Shown here in pieces: positions 16,295 through 25,200 of a stretch of DNA of 46,415 bases. Positions within the stretch are counted from its first letter, which is position 1; each line of letters starts with the position of its first letter. Where the stretch lies: assembly GCA_947165435.1 (NCBI GenBank), contig CAMVAI010000016.1:1-46415 (forward strand), read 5' to 3'. A program made the translations under genes and the position numbers. The notes beneath the pieces are model-generated. The model had not been told where the DNA came from, searched no databases, and saw only the letters and a program-made list of their open reading frames with translations. Source of the DNA: an uncultured Prevotella sp. (GTDB lineage Bacteria; Bacteroidota; Bacteroidia; Bacteroidales; Bacteroidaceae).

Positions 16295-17539
16295 ATGTAC
16301 AATCTCGGCATGTATCTCTACCTCCTTGGCGTAGCCATAGCGAGCCTGTTCAGCGAAAAGGTGCGCAAGATGTGGCGCGGCGAGCGTGAAGCCGTCAGCC
16401 TGTTACGCCAGCAGGTTGACCCGCAGGCTCGCTACGTCTGGTTCCATGCCGCATCGCTGGGCGAGTTCGAGCAGGGCCGTCCGCTGATGGAACAGCTGCG
16501 CCGCGACCATCCGGAATACAAGATTCTGCTCACGTTCTTCTCGCCCTCGGGCTATGAGGTGCGCAAGAACTATGAAGGAGCCGACATCATCTGCTACCTG
16601 CCGATTGACACCGTCACCAATGCCCGCCGCTTCCTGCGTACCATCCGCCCGGTGATGGCCTTCTTCATCAAGTACGAGTTCTGGTACAACTACCTGCACA
16701 TTCTGCACCATCGTGGCGTACCCGTCTATTCGGTCAGCAGCATCTTCCGGCCCGGACAGATTTTCTTCCGCTGGTATGGGCGGCAGTATGCCCATGTGCT
16801 GAAGTGCTTCACCCATTTCTATGTACAGAACGAAGAGAGCCGTCGGCTGCTTTCCGGCATCGGCATCACCGATGTCAGCGTGGTGGGCGACACCCGGTTC
16901 GACCGCGTGCTGCAAATCAAGGCAGCCGCCAAGCAGCTGCCCCTCGTCGAGTCCTTCGTGGACGGCAAGAAAGCTTTTGTCGCCGGCAGCAGCTGGCAAC
17001 CCGACGAGGACATTTTCATTCCCTGGTTCAACGAGCACCCCGCATGGAAGCTCATCATTGCGCCACACGTCATCGGCGAAGACCACCTGCAGCAGATAGA
17101 AGCGAAGCTACAGGGGCGCAAGGTGATGCGCTACAGCCGGGCAGCGAGCGACACCATGCTCAATGCCGACCCGTCGGCACTCAGCCAATACGACGTACTC
17201 ATCATCGACTGCTTCGGACTGCTGAGCAGCATCTACCATTATGCCGATGTCACCTACGTTGGCGGGGGCTTCGGCGTAGGCATCCACAACACGCTGGAAG
17301 CTGCCGTATGGGACGTGCCCGTCATCTTCGGACCCAACAACGAGCGATTCCAGGAGGCACAGGGCCTGAAGCTGTGTGGTGGCGGCATGGAGATAGGCTG
17401 TGCCGACGACTTCCGGCGCATCATGCAGGGCTTTGAAGACCATCCTGAAGTGATGGCACAGCTGGGCGAGAAGTCGGGAGTTTTCGTCAAGCAGATGACC
17501 GGCGCCACCGGCAAGATTCTTGCCGACGTGCAGCTATAA
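16295..17539 (+). CDS. waaA: 3-deoxy-D-manno-octulosonic acid (Kdo) transferase
   Basis: 414 aa. A membrane-anchoring N-terminus (YNLGMYLYLLGVAIASLFS) is followed by the Kdo-transferase N-domain: WFHAASLGEFEQGRPLMEQL contains the conserved Glu region, and ILLTFFSPSGYEV follows. The C-domain has GSSWQPDEDIF, IIAPHVIGEDHL, and the donor-binding end VGGGFGVGIHNTLEAAVW with VIFGPNNERF. It transfers Kdo from CMP-Kdo to lipid A precursor at the inner membrane. Length is typical. It lies downstream of gltX with a repeat-filled spacer. Confidence 0.95.
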   Translation: MYNLGMYLYLLGVAIASLFSEKVRKMWRGEREAVSLLRQQVDPQARYVWFHAASLGEFEQGRPLMEQLRRDHPEYKILLTFFSPSGYEVRKNYEGADIICYLPIDTVTNARRFLRTIRPVMAFFIKYEFWYNYLHILHHRGVPVYSVSSIFRPGQIFFRWYGRQYAHVLKCFTHFYVQNEESRRLLSGIGITDVSVVGDTRFDRVLQIKAAAKQLPLVESFVDGKKAFVAGSSWQPDEDIFIPWFNEHPAWKLIIAPHVIGEDHLQQIEAKLQGRKVMRYSRAASDTMLNADPSALSQYDVLIIDCFGLLSSIYHYADVTYVGGGFGVGIHNTLEAAVWDVPVIFGPNNERFQEAQGLKLCGGGMEIGCADDFRRIMQGFEDHPEVMAQLGEKSGVFVKQMTGATGKILADVQL

Positions 17540-17649
17540 TGCCGACCTGCCCTCGTTGCAAAGAAACAAAAAGAGGCTGCACTACTGCCGTTATGATTAT
17601 TTAACTACGATTTTATGCCGTTTTTAACCCTATGCGGCAAACTTTTTCG

Positions 17650-17657
17650 TAACTTTG
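17650..17657 (+). promoter_or_regulatory. -7 promoter element of dapB
   Basis: TAACTTTG followed by CAC, 23 bp before the dapB ATG (17681). No clear TTTG lies 19-21 bp upstream. It probably drives dapB-lepB-lepB paralogue-wbqC. Confidence 0.6.
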
Positions 17658-17680
17658 CACCGTATTAATACGCGAACATT

Positions 17681-18397
17681 ATGAAAATAGCTTTAATCGG
17701 CTACGGCAAGATGGGCAAGATGATCGAACAGATAGCCCTCGGCCGTGGTCATGAGATTGTGAGTATTATCGACATCGACAACCAGGAAGACTTCGACAGC
17801 GAGGCCTTCAAGAGTGCCGACGTGGCGATAGAGTTTACGGCTCCGCAGGCAGCCTACGGCAACTACCTGAAGGCCTGGGCAGCAGGAGTGAAGGTGGTCA
17901 GCGGCTCTACGGGCTGGATGAAAGAGCACGGCGATGACGTGAAGCAAGCCTGTACGGCAGAGGGCAAGACGCTGTTCTGGGCCTCTAACTTCTCCATCGG
18001 CGTGGCCATCTTCTCGGCCGTCAACCAATATCTGGCCAAGATCATGAACCAGTTCCCGCAGTATGACGTGGAGATGGAAGAGACCCATCACGTACACAAG
18101 CTTGACCACCCGTCGGGGACCGCCATCACGCTGGCCGAGGGCATCCTGCAGCACATCGACCGCAAGGAGGGGTGGGCCGAGGACACCACCGACCCGAAGC
18201 TGCTGCGCATTGACCATATCCGTCGCGGCGAGGTGGCCGGCATCCATACCGTGCGCTACGACTCTGAGGCCGACATCATCACCATCACCCACGATGCCCA
18301 CTCGCGCCAGGGCTTTGCCCTCGGGGCCGTGCTGGCCGCCGAGTACACCAAGGAGCATGAGGGCCTACTGACCATCAGTGACATGTTTAAGTTTTAA
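17681..18397 (+). CDS. dapB: 4-hydroxy-tetrahydrodipicolinate reductase
   Basis: 238 aa. The Rossmann glycine motif GYGKMGKM (about 7-14) binds NAD(P)H, and the substrate site ETHHVHKLDHPSGTA (about 132-146) holds the catalytic His-His and Lys. It catalyses the reduction step of the diaminopimelate/lysine pathway, needed for peptidoglycan stem peptides. The protein is a little shorter than the E. coli enzyme (273 aa), as is common in Bacteroidetes. lepB starts 40 bp downstream. Confidence 0.96.
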   Translation: MKIALIGYGKMGKMIEQIALGRGHEIVSIIDIDNQEDFDSEAFKSADVAIEFTAPQAAYGNYLKAWAAGVKVVSGSTGWMKEHGDDVKQACTAEGKTLFWASNFSIGVAIFSAVNQYLAKIMNQFPQYDVEMEETHHVHKLDHPSGTAITLAEGILQHIDRKEGWAEDTTDPKLLRIDHIRRGEVAGIHTVRYDSEADIITITHDAHSRQGFALGAVLAAEYTKEHEGLLTISDMFKF

Positions 18398-18437
18398 CTA
18401 GAAAGACTGGGAAGACTAGAAAATCCAGAAAAATATT

Positions 18438-19868
18438 ATGGAGAAAAAACAACCATTGAATATGAAGCTACAGTGGGTTAAGTTCATCGCTGTGCTGGTG
18501 TGCTACCTGCTGTTCCTCTACTGGGTCAAGTCGTGGTGGGGGCTGCTGGTCGTGCCGTTCATCTACGACGTATATATCACGAAGAAAATCAAATGGCAAT
18601 GGTGGAAGGAAGCCGAAGGCCCAGTCAAGTTCGTCATGTCGTGGGTCGATGCACTGGTTTTTGCCCTCGTGGCCGTCTATTTCATCAACCTGTTCTTCTT
18701 CCAGAATTACGTCATACCCTCGTCGTCGCTGGAGAAGAGCCTGCTCACGGGCGACTACCTCTTCGTCAGCAAGGTGAGCTATGGCCCGCGCATTCCCGAG
18801 ACACCGCTCACCATGCCGCTCACGCAACACACGCTGCCGCTGTTCGAGTGCAAGTCGTACATCGAGTGGCCGCACTGGGACTACCGTCGCGTAAAAGGCC
18901 TTGGCCGTGTGCAGCTGAACGACATCGTGGTGTTCAACTATCCTGCCGGCGACACCATCTGCAGCGACCCGCGCTATCAGGCCTACGACTTCTACCAGAT
19001 GTGCTATCAGATGGGCTACCAGATATATCCCGAGCGACCTAACCCCGACTCGCTGTCGCAGGAACAGCTGCCCCTGTACTTCCAGACCATCTACCAGGCC
19101 GGCCGACAGGCCATCGTGCAGAACCAGCAGGAGTACGGCATGATAGACACCCGGCCCACCGACCGCCGCGAGAACTATGTGAAGCGCTGCGTAGGACTGC
19201 CCGGACAGACGCTGCAGATCAAAGACCGTATCATCTATCTGGACGGCAAGAAGAACAAAGAGCCCGACAACGTGCAATATACCTACCACGTCAAGCTGAA
19301 AGACCGGCTGAGCGACGAGCTGATGAAAGAGCTGGGCATCACCATGGAAGACCTGATGAGCCTCAACACGCAAGGGTACATGCCGCTGACCAACCGTGCC
19401 ATCAGGGAGCTGAAGAAGCGCAAAGACCTGGTGGAGAGCATCACGCTGAACACCGAGGCCACCGACCAGGACATCTATCCGCTGAACGGCAACCTGCACT
19501 GGACGCGCGACAACTACGGCCCCGTATGGATTCCGAAAAAGGGCGAGTCCATCGAACTGACGCTGCGCAACCTGCCCATCTACGAACGGCCCATCCGCAC
19601 CTACGAGGGCAACAAGCTGGAGGTGCGCGACGGCAAGATATTCATCAACGACAAGCCAGCGACGAAGTACACGTTCAAGATGGACTACTACTGGATGCAG
19701 GGCGACAACCGCCACAACTCGCTCGACTCGCGCTACTGGGGCTTCGTACCCGAAGACCACATCGTGGGCAAGCCCATCTTCATCTGGTGGAGCTCCGACC
19801 CCGACCGCAGCGGCTTCGCCGGCATCCGTTGGAACCGTCTGTTCCGCTTTGTGGACGATATCAAGTAG
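18438..19868 (+). CDS. lepB: Signal peptidase I
   Basis: 476 aa, long for LepB (E. coli 324 aa). Two hydrophobic N-terminal segments (about 14-34 and 65-90) precede box B, VIPSSSLEKSLLTGDYLF, with catalytic Ser97. Box D is NYVKRCVGLPGQTL, with general base Lys249. Box E is GDNRHNSLDSRYWGFVP. Between boxes B and D (about 110-235) and between D and E (about 265-410) there are large periplasmic insertions. It removes signal peptides from exported proteins, including T9SS cargo. A second S26-family gene follows 9 bp downstream. Confidence 0.93.
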   Translation: MEKKQPLNMKLQWVKFIAVLVCYLLFLYWVKSWWGLLVVPFIYDVYITKKIKWQWWKEAEGPVKFVMSWVDALVFALVAVYFINLFFFQNYVIPSSSLEKSLLTGDYLFVSKVSYGPRIPETPLTMPLTQHTLPLFECKSYIEWPHWDYRRVKGLGRVQLNDIVVFNYPAGDTICSDPRYQAYDFYQMCYQMGYQIYPERPNPDSLSQEQLPLYFQTIYQAGRQAIVQNQQEYGMIDTRPTDRRENYVKRCVGLPGQTLQIKDRIIYLDGKKNKEPDNVQYTYHVKLKDRLSDELMKELGITMEDLMSLNTQGYMPLTNRAIRELKKRKDLVESITLNTEATDQDIYPLNGNLHWTRDNYGPVWIPKKGESIELTLRNLPIYERPIRTYEGNKLEVRDGKIFINDKPATKYTFKMDYYWMQGDNRHNSLDSRYWGFVPEDHIVGKPIFIWWSSDPDRSGFAGIRWNRLFRFVDDIK

Positions 19869-19877
19869 CGTCAGGAT

Positions 19878-20378
19878 ATGGCTAACTGGGCGAAAAGCGT
19901 GATGGCACTGACATTGGCATTGTTGCTGATGCTGGCCATCCGTGCCCTCGCCTTCTCAGTGCATACGGTGGACGGCAACGCGCTGGCCCCGCTCTTCAAC
20001 CCCGGCGACCATCTGCTGGTGAACCGCTGCAGCTATGGTCTGCGCATAGCGGGCAACGGCCTGCTGCCGTACAGCCGGCTGATGCGCAGCCCGGTACGGC
20101 GGGGCGACATCGTGGCATTCATCGCTCCCGACGGCAAGCCCTCGGGACTGATGATAGCTCGCTGCGCCGCCACACCCGGCGACACCATACGCACGGTGGA
20201 GGGCACCGTCACCGTGCCGGGACTGATGAACTGTGCCAAAGCCGACTACTACTGGCTGGAGCCTCTCAACGCGTCGAACCCCGCCGACTCGCGCCACTTA
20301 GGGTTCATACCCGAAAGCCATATCATCGGGCGCGTGGTGGGCGTCGTCTTCAACCGCAAACAAATCAGGCTGCAATGA
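19878..20378 (+). CDS. Signal peptidase I paralogue, predicted catalytically inactive
   Basis: 166 aa. One N-terminal transmembrane helix (about 8-27) is followed by an S26-type fold: GDHLLVNRCSYG matches the region after box B, RRGDIVAF box C, CAATPGDTI box D, and SRHLGFIPESHIIGRV box E. Aligned to LepB next door (PSSSL, catalytic Ser97), this protein reads DGNAL, with Ala35 at the serine position. Where LepB has VKRCVGLPG (Lys249), this protein has IARCAATPG, with Ala94 at the lysine position. Both members of the Ser/Lys dyad are therefore missing. The frame is intact and embedded in the dapB-lepB operon. It could be a chaperone or regulatory partner of LepB; that is inference. Its end overlaps an ATG of the next frame by 4 bp (ATGA, 20375-20378). 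Confidence 0.8.
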   Translation: MANWAKSVMALTLALLLMLAIRALAFSVHTVDGNALAPLFNPGDHLLVNRCSYGLRIAGNGLLPYSRLMRSPVRRGDIVAFIAPDGKPSGLMIARCAATPGDTIRTVEGTVTVPGLMNCAKADYYWLEPLNASNPADSRHLGFIPESHIIGRVVGVVFNRKQIRLQ

Positions 20379-20410
20379 CCCTCCAGACCGCAACGCCACA
20401 CCATGCCGCA

Positions 20411-21058
20411 ATGACCACCGCCCTGCTGCAAACCACCTACTTCGGTCCTGTACAGTGGTATCAGAAGCTATACCGCTACGACCGTTGCATCGTCGAGCAG
20501 TACGACTCGTACCAGAAGCAGACCTACCGCAACCGCTGCATCATAGCCACCGCCAACGGGCTACAGGCACTGACCGTTCCCGTAGAGCACCCGTCGCCCG
20601 ACGGCCACCACGCCACGGCCATCACCAAAGACCTACGCATCAGCGACCATAACCAATGGCGGCGCATACACTGGAACGCCCTGCATTCGGCCTACAGCGA
20701 GAGCCCGTTCTTCGACTACTATCAAGACGACATCCGACCGTTCTTTGAGCAGAAATACGAGTTTTTGATAGATTTCAACGAGGCCATCCGCGAAAAAATG
20801 TGTGAACTGCTGGACATCCGGCCGACGGTCGTCCACAGTTCGGCATTCATGCCACATCACCCTTCGTCGGACGAGAAACCGGTGCCGTCCTACGCCGATT
20901 ATCGCGATGTCATCCATGCCAAGCACCCCCTCTTCGACTCCGACTTCCAACCGAAAGCCTACTGGCAGGTGTTTCAGCACAAGCACGGCTTCCAGCCCAA
21001 CCTCAGCATCCTTGACCTGCTCTTCTGCATGGGGCCGGAAGCCATCTTCTATCTATGA
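20411..21058 (+). CDS. WbqC family protein
   Basis: 215 aa from ATG 20411; the frame also has ATG at 20375, overlapping the previous stop (ATGA), which would add 12 residues. I prefer 20411 because the family's conserved start (MTTALLQTTYFGPVQWYQKL) begins there. Further family motifs are YQKQTYRNRCIIATANG, LTVPVEHP, ITKDLRISDHNQWRRIHW and YSESPFFDYY. WbqC proteins are encoded in polysaccharide loci of some bacteria, but their biochemical role is unproven. Last gene of the dapB operon; a terminator overlaps its stop codon. Confidence 0.82.
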   Translation: MTTALLQTTYFGPVQWYQKLYRYDRCIVEQYDSYQKQTYRNRCIIATANGLQALTVPVEHPSPDGHHATAITKDLRISDHNQWRRIHWNALHSAYSESPFFDYYQDDIRPFFEQKYEFLIDFNEAIREKMCELLDIRPTVVHSSAFMPHHPSSDEKPVPSYADYRDVIHAKHPLFDSDFQPKAYWQVFQHKHGFQPNLSILDLLFCMGPEAIFYL

Positions 21059-21100
21059 GCGAATCCATTTTTAGGCACTCATGTCTTGCGCTCATTTTTT
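21055..21100 (+). terminator. Intrinsic-type terminator overlapping the wbqC stop
   Basis: ATGAGCG (21055-21061) pairs with CGCTCAT (21089-21095), followed by T-rich sequence to 21100. The stem starts within the last codons of the WbqC gene. The loop is long (27 nt), so efficiency is uncertain. Confidence 0.5.
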
Positions 21101-21198
21101 TAAGTCACTTTCTATACCATTACTACACAGCGCCTTACACACATTTGTGACGGCGTGATGGAAATTTACAAGAAATTGCGCAATTTTTTTCATTTTCT

Positions 21199-21232
21199 TT
21201 TGCGCGTTTTTCCATAATTTTTATTAACTTTG
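21199..21232 (+). promoter_or_regulatory. Promoter of the structured RNA
   Basis: TTTG at 21199-21202, a 22-bp spacer (slightly long), then TAACTTTG at 21225-21232, followed by CACC. Transcription would begin around 21239. No protein-coding frame of note begins before 21637. Confidence 0.65.
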
Positions 21233-21238
21233 CACCGT

Positions 21239-21557
21239 CAACCTGTCTGAACCAAAACAAGGAGGGCAACCAACATGCAGAAGCTAAGGGCGGGAACGAC
21301 TATATATTTTTGAGGAAGCGTTTACCTGCGCTTTGTTAAGGCTGATCACCCGGAACTTCGCAACTTCCCTACTACGGTCACCAGAAGCAAAGCAATCGTA
21401 GATGCGTTGAATGTGTTATATCGTTTAATTACCAGTCATGGTGATTAAACCCGATATACATTCGGGGCTTCTGCATTGCTCGTTTTGTGACTGATGGGCA
21501 ATGCGAAGGCCTCGGGTGGTAAAGCGAGCATAGACAAGTGGATTGCCCCGCTTTTTC
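21239..21557 (+). ncRNA. Rod-like structured ncRNA, 6S RNA-like
   Basis: About 320 nt between a strong promoter and a T-run. Helices found by eye, outside to inside: 21286-21294 with 21547-21555; 21329-21334 with 21521-21526; 21345-21352 with 21513-21520; 21356-21362 with 21502-21508; 21376-21381 with 21487-21492; 21391-21396 with 21475-21480. The apical stem is 21409-21433 with 21440-21463, closed by a 6-nt loop at 21434-21439. All are nested in one long hairpin with an interrupted middle. This shape matches 6S RNA, which binds the RNA polymerase holoenzyme. I found no RNase P, tmRNA or SRP RNA signature. 6S identity is inferred from shape and length only. Confidence 0.6.
21547..21557 (+). 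terminator. 3' end of the structured RNA
   Basis: The outer helix strand CCCGCTTTT (21547-21555) ends in a T-run (21552-21556) and pairs with AAGGGCGGG at 21286-21294. The local GGGCAAT (21496-21502)/ATTGCCC (21542-21548) pairing offers a more conventional local terminator hairpin. Confidence 0.45.
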
Positions 21558-21636
21558 ATTGGTATATACTATTTCCTCAAACCCCGACTAACAAAAGCAC
21601 TCGCAGGGCAAGCAGAGCGCACAGAAAAATGCCATC

Positions 21637-22008
21637 ATGAACGAGACCCTGTGTTTAGAAGCTTACGACGAGTTGTACATGATAGACCTGAGGCAACTGC
21701 TCTACTTCCAGGCCGACGACCACTACAGCAAAGTTTACTATGCCAACGGCACCCACTTCAATGTCCCCTTCGGCCTTTCCAAGGTGCAGGACTTCATCGA
21801 CCGCAAGCCGGACATCAGCATCTTCTTCATCCGACTGGGTCGCAAGTACATCGTCAATGTCCGGCGCATCTTCCGCATCAGCACCACCAAGGACTTGCTC
21901 TATCTTAGCGACGACCACGGCAACAACATACCCCTCCACATTTCAAAGCCCGTCTTACGTGCCCTGATCGACGACTACCACAACCGCCTTCTGACCGACG
22001 AGCAGTAA
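21637..22008 (+). CDS. Stand-alone LytTR DNA-binding protein
   Basis: 123 aa. Almost the whole protein is a LytTR domain: DLRQLLYFQADDHYSKVYYA is the typical 'I.yiea..nY..v' strand region, followed by FIRLGRKYIVNVRRIFRIS (equivalent to the usual 'F.R.hrs.ivN...I..I') and ISKPVLRALIDDY. There is no receiver domain and no membrane segment, so it is not a two-component response regulator in the usual form. LytTR proteins bind direct repeats upstream of target promoters. It sits between the structured RNA and the giant surface-protein operon, and is a natural candidate regulator of the latter. No clear promoter of its own was found in 21558-21636. Confidence 0.85.
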   Translation: MNETLCLEAYDELYMIDLRQLLYFQADDHYSKVYYANGTHFNVPFGLSKVQDFIDRKPDISIFFIRLGRKYIVNVRRIFRISTTKDLLYLSDDHGNNIPLHISKPVLRALIDDYHNRLLTDEQ

Positions 22009-22169
22009 GTCCTACCTTATTATAATATAGGGTGTAAGCCCGCCACTCTTGCCACACGCACAAAGCACTCAGTCCAAGATTTCCCCAGCTCGATAAGTGT
22101 CTGTTTTACCCTTTTTCGGAAATTCACGAAAATAATTATAGGTTTCGCGATTAACCTCGTTAACACTTA

Positions 22170-22199
22170 TTGACGAATCACAATTTTATTCTATTTTTG
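22170..22199 (+). promoter_or_regulatory. Promoter of the giant surface-protein operon
   Basis: TTG at 22170-22172, a 19-bp spacer, and TATTTTTG at 22192-22199, a strong match to the Bacteroidetes consensus. The leader to the ATG at 22292 is about 85 nt. The rest of the spacer 22009-22169 contains no recognisable gene. Confidence 0.7.
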
Positions 22200-22291
22200 C
22201 AGCCAAATATGTAATGATGTGGAGGGCATTATAGGCTTTTCACCGTGCAATGAGAATAAAATTATTATTATAAACTAAAACTGAAAAAGTT

Positions 22292-25200
22292 ATGAGAAAA
22301 GAGTTTGTTTACTCATTTATGGCATTGGGAGCAATCCCTGTCACCGTCAATGCGGCTGGTGTAGAAGCTGTCAAGCTGAATACTTCTTATGCGAGTACTG
22401 ACGGTAATGCACTCGAGGTGAAGGCTGGCAAGCTGCAGCCGGGCAAGTACACCTTTACGAGTTCGCTCACTTCCAAGGTTTACGACGTCAAGGTCGAAAT
22501 CGGAGGTGAATCGGCTAATGTCACTGCCGGAACGAATCAGAGCGTGACTATAAACTTCGAGCTAAAGGCAGAAACAGAGGTCACCCTGAAGGTTACCAGC
22601 AGCGGTGCGGGTGTCTCCGGTTCTGAGTTTACGGTAGGTTCTCCGCTGCTGAACCTGCAGTTCGACTTCAGTGTGGCCAAGAACTCGCTGACGAGCCTCG
22701 CTACCACTTTGAAGAACACCATCAATGGCTATAGCTATGAAGCCAAAGAGGACGATGTCAAGACAGCCGATGCGATACTCAAGAAGGTTGAGGACATCAA
22801 AGACAACTACGACGACTATACCAAGTACAAGCTGTACAATGTTGGCTCCGAAGAAGCCAACAGCACCATCGAAGACGAGATTGACCAGCTGGCCAACAGC
22901 TCAAAAGCCAGCGAGGATGCCTATTGGAACAATCAGGCTTACAACAGGGTGAACGATGCCATCACGGCCATCAAGACCCTCTTCTCGCAGGCCTCTACCG
23001 ATATCAATGCCGCCTTGGTAGCCGAGGCTGCCTACCTGCTGCCCGACGCACAGGACGAGCTGAAGGACATCGATGCCAAGATTACCGAAGCCATCAAGAA
23101 GAGCTATAGCTCCAAGCAAGCCGGCACCGCCGTTGCCGACGAAGCCACCAACATGGCTGCCATACCTACCGAAAAGGAAATCAACGACATTAAGAGCAAA
23201 TATACCACACAGGCCGAGGCCAACAAGGCTGCCTACAAAGCCCTTGCCGACCAGGTGGCCGTGCTGAACACGAACATCGGCAAAGTGGTAATTACCGAAG
23301 GGGCTGATGCCGACGGCAAGCTGGCCGCAGAGAAGGCTGAGGCCCAGAAGGCCATTGACGCCATCGACACCAAGGTGAAGGCTGTGCAGAACACGGCCGA
23401 ACAGTTGACCCTCAACATCAGTGCTGACGTGACAGCTGCCCAGGGCAAGATCGACGCCGTCAGCGCGAAGGTGACCACCGCCAACAACGAGTTCGAGGCC
23501 AACGAATCGACGATTGCCATGATTGCCGAGCTGCAGAAAGCTTTCGACGAGGCCAAGGCAGAAGTGGCTAAGGCCACATCGAAGGACGGCAAGTATAAAG
23601 GCGACGGCGAATACTACACCCAGTATCTGGAGGATGTCCAGAAAGACATCAACACGCTGAAAGAGGACGCTGCCAAGGCTTACAAGGAAGGAAAGGCCGT
23701 AGATTACAACAACAATCTGAAGGCCCTCAGCGAAGAGGTGGAAAAAGAGACAGCCGCCTATCTGGAAGAGGCCGTAAAGGCCGTTGAATACTACGACGAG
23801 CTACAGGAATGCATTGCGACATACAAGAAGAGTCTGGAAGATGCTCGCGCCGAGTTCGAGAACCTGCCCATCTACAACGATGAGAAGTACGACTTCAAGA
23901 CCGAGTTCGACAAGCTGCTCAAGGAAATCAACGACATCCAGGCCGCCATCGATGCTGCTTTCAAGCTGGGAGGCGAAGAGCACTGGAAGGCCATATTGAC
24001 TATCGACAAGAACGACGACGAGAACACCGGCATCGAGGCTGACATCGAGAAACTGCTGGAGCAGAAATATGCCGCAATGAACGCCTACGACATTGACGGT
24101 CTGAATGGTGGCATTGCCGACCTGGAGAGCCGCATTGCCGCGTTCAAGACCGACTATGCCACTACTGAAGCCACCATGCTGGGTGCCGACTATCAGGCAT
24201 TTGCCGAATTAGAGACAGCCATCGAGGCTGCCGTTGCCGCAGAGAAGGCTACCGTTGGGGCCATCGACAAGACCAGCGAAGACGCTCCCGCAGCCATCCT
24301 GACCAGCGGCAAGAGCATCACCCTCCTCACGGTCAAGCAGGACCAGCTGGAAGCTGTTGCAAAAGTGGTGGCAGAGAAGGTTGCCGCCAACACGACCTCA
24401 AAGAGCAACCTGACCAAAGGCATCAACGCGCTGAACGAAAGCATCAGCAAATTCGAAACAGAATACAAGCTCGGTCAAGCCACATCGACCCTGGGGCTGC
24501 GCGGCCAGGCCGACGGCGATGTCACCAAGGCTGAAAACGAAATCAAGACAGCTATCGGCACGTTGCAGACGGCCAACAATGCCGTTGTGCCGACAAGCGT
24601 AGCTCTGGTTGACAACACCGAGAAGGTGGGAACTACTGCTGCCAGCTGGCCTACGGTTGACATTGCCCACGAAGGTCCTGAAGCACGTACCACAACGTTG
24701 GATGGTGTGACAATGGTAGAGCAGTGGTGTGACGCTTCAAAGAACGACCAGATTGGCATAGTGCTGACCCAGAAGCTGACAGGATTGGCCAATGGTGTGT
24801 ACGAAGTGGAGGTTTACGCATCGGCTGTTGACCAGTCTGCCGGCAACCCCAACAACGGCAAGACAGACATTGCCCTGGTTTATGCCAACGATGCCGAGAA
24901 TCCTGTCACCGTGACCACCAATTACACGCTGAACACCTATAAGCTCACCGCCCTGGTAAGCGACGGCACACTGGAGATGGGCTTGAAGAAGGTCAAGGCC
25001 GGCACCAACTGGCACACCATCCAGATCAAGTCGCTGACCTTCCACGACAACACGCAGGACTTCACCGAGAGCCAGAAGGCATTCGAGGCTCTGAGCAAGC
25101 AGCAGGCTGACCTGGAAGCCAGTGCTCCCGATATCGCGAAGTCTGTTGCAGGCAACAAGACCAAGTATGCCGCCGTCAACAAGGAGATGGCCTCGCTGAA

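Noticed and set aside
18468..19760. Long minus-strand open frame (430 codons)
   Set aside because: Antisense of lepB; no recognisable domain; lepB motifs are complete.
19878..20378. Pseudogene remnant of lepB
   Set aside because: The frame is intact, box C-E motifs are retained and it is tightly packed in an operon, so it is more likely a functional non-catalytic paralogue than decay.
21239..21557. RNase P RNA, tmRNA or SRP RNA
   Set aside because: None of their conserved sequence blocks is visible (no RNase P P4-type block, no tRNA-like acceptor with CCA, no SRP GGAA/GNAR tetraloop domain). The single long rod fits 6S better.
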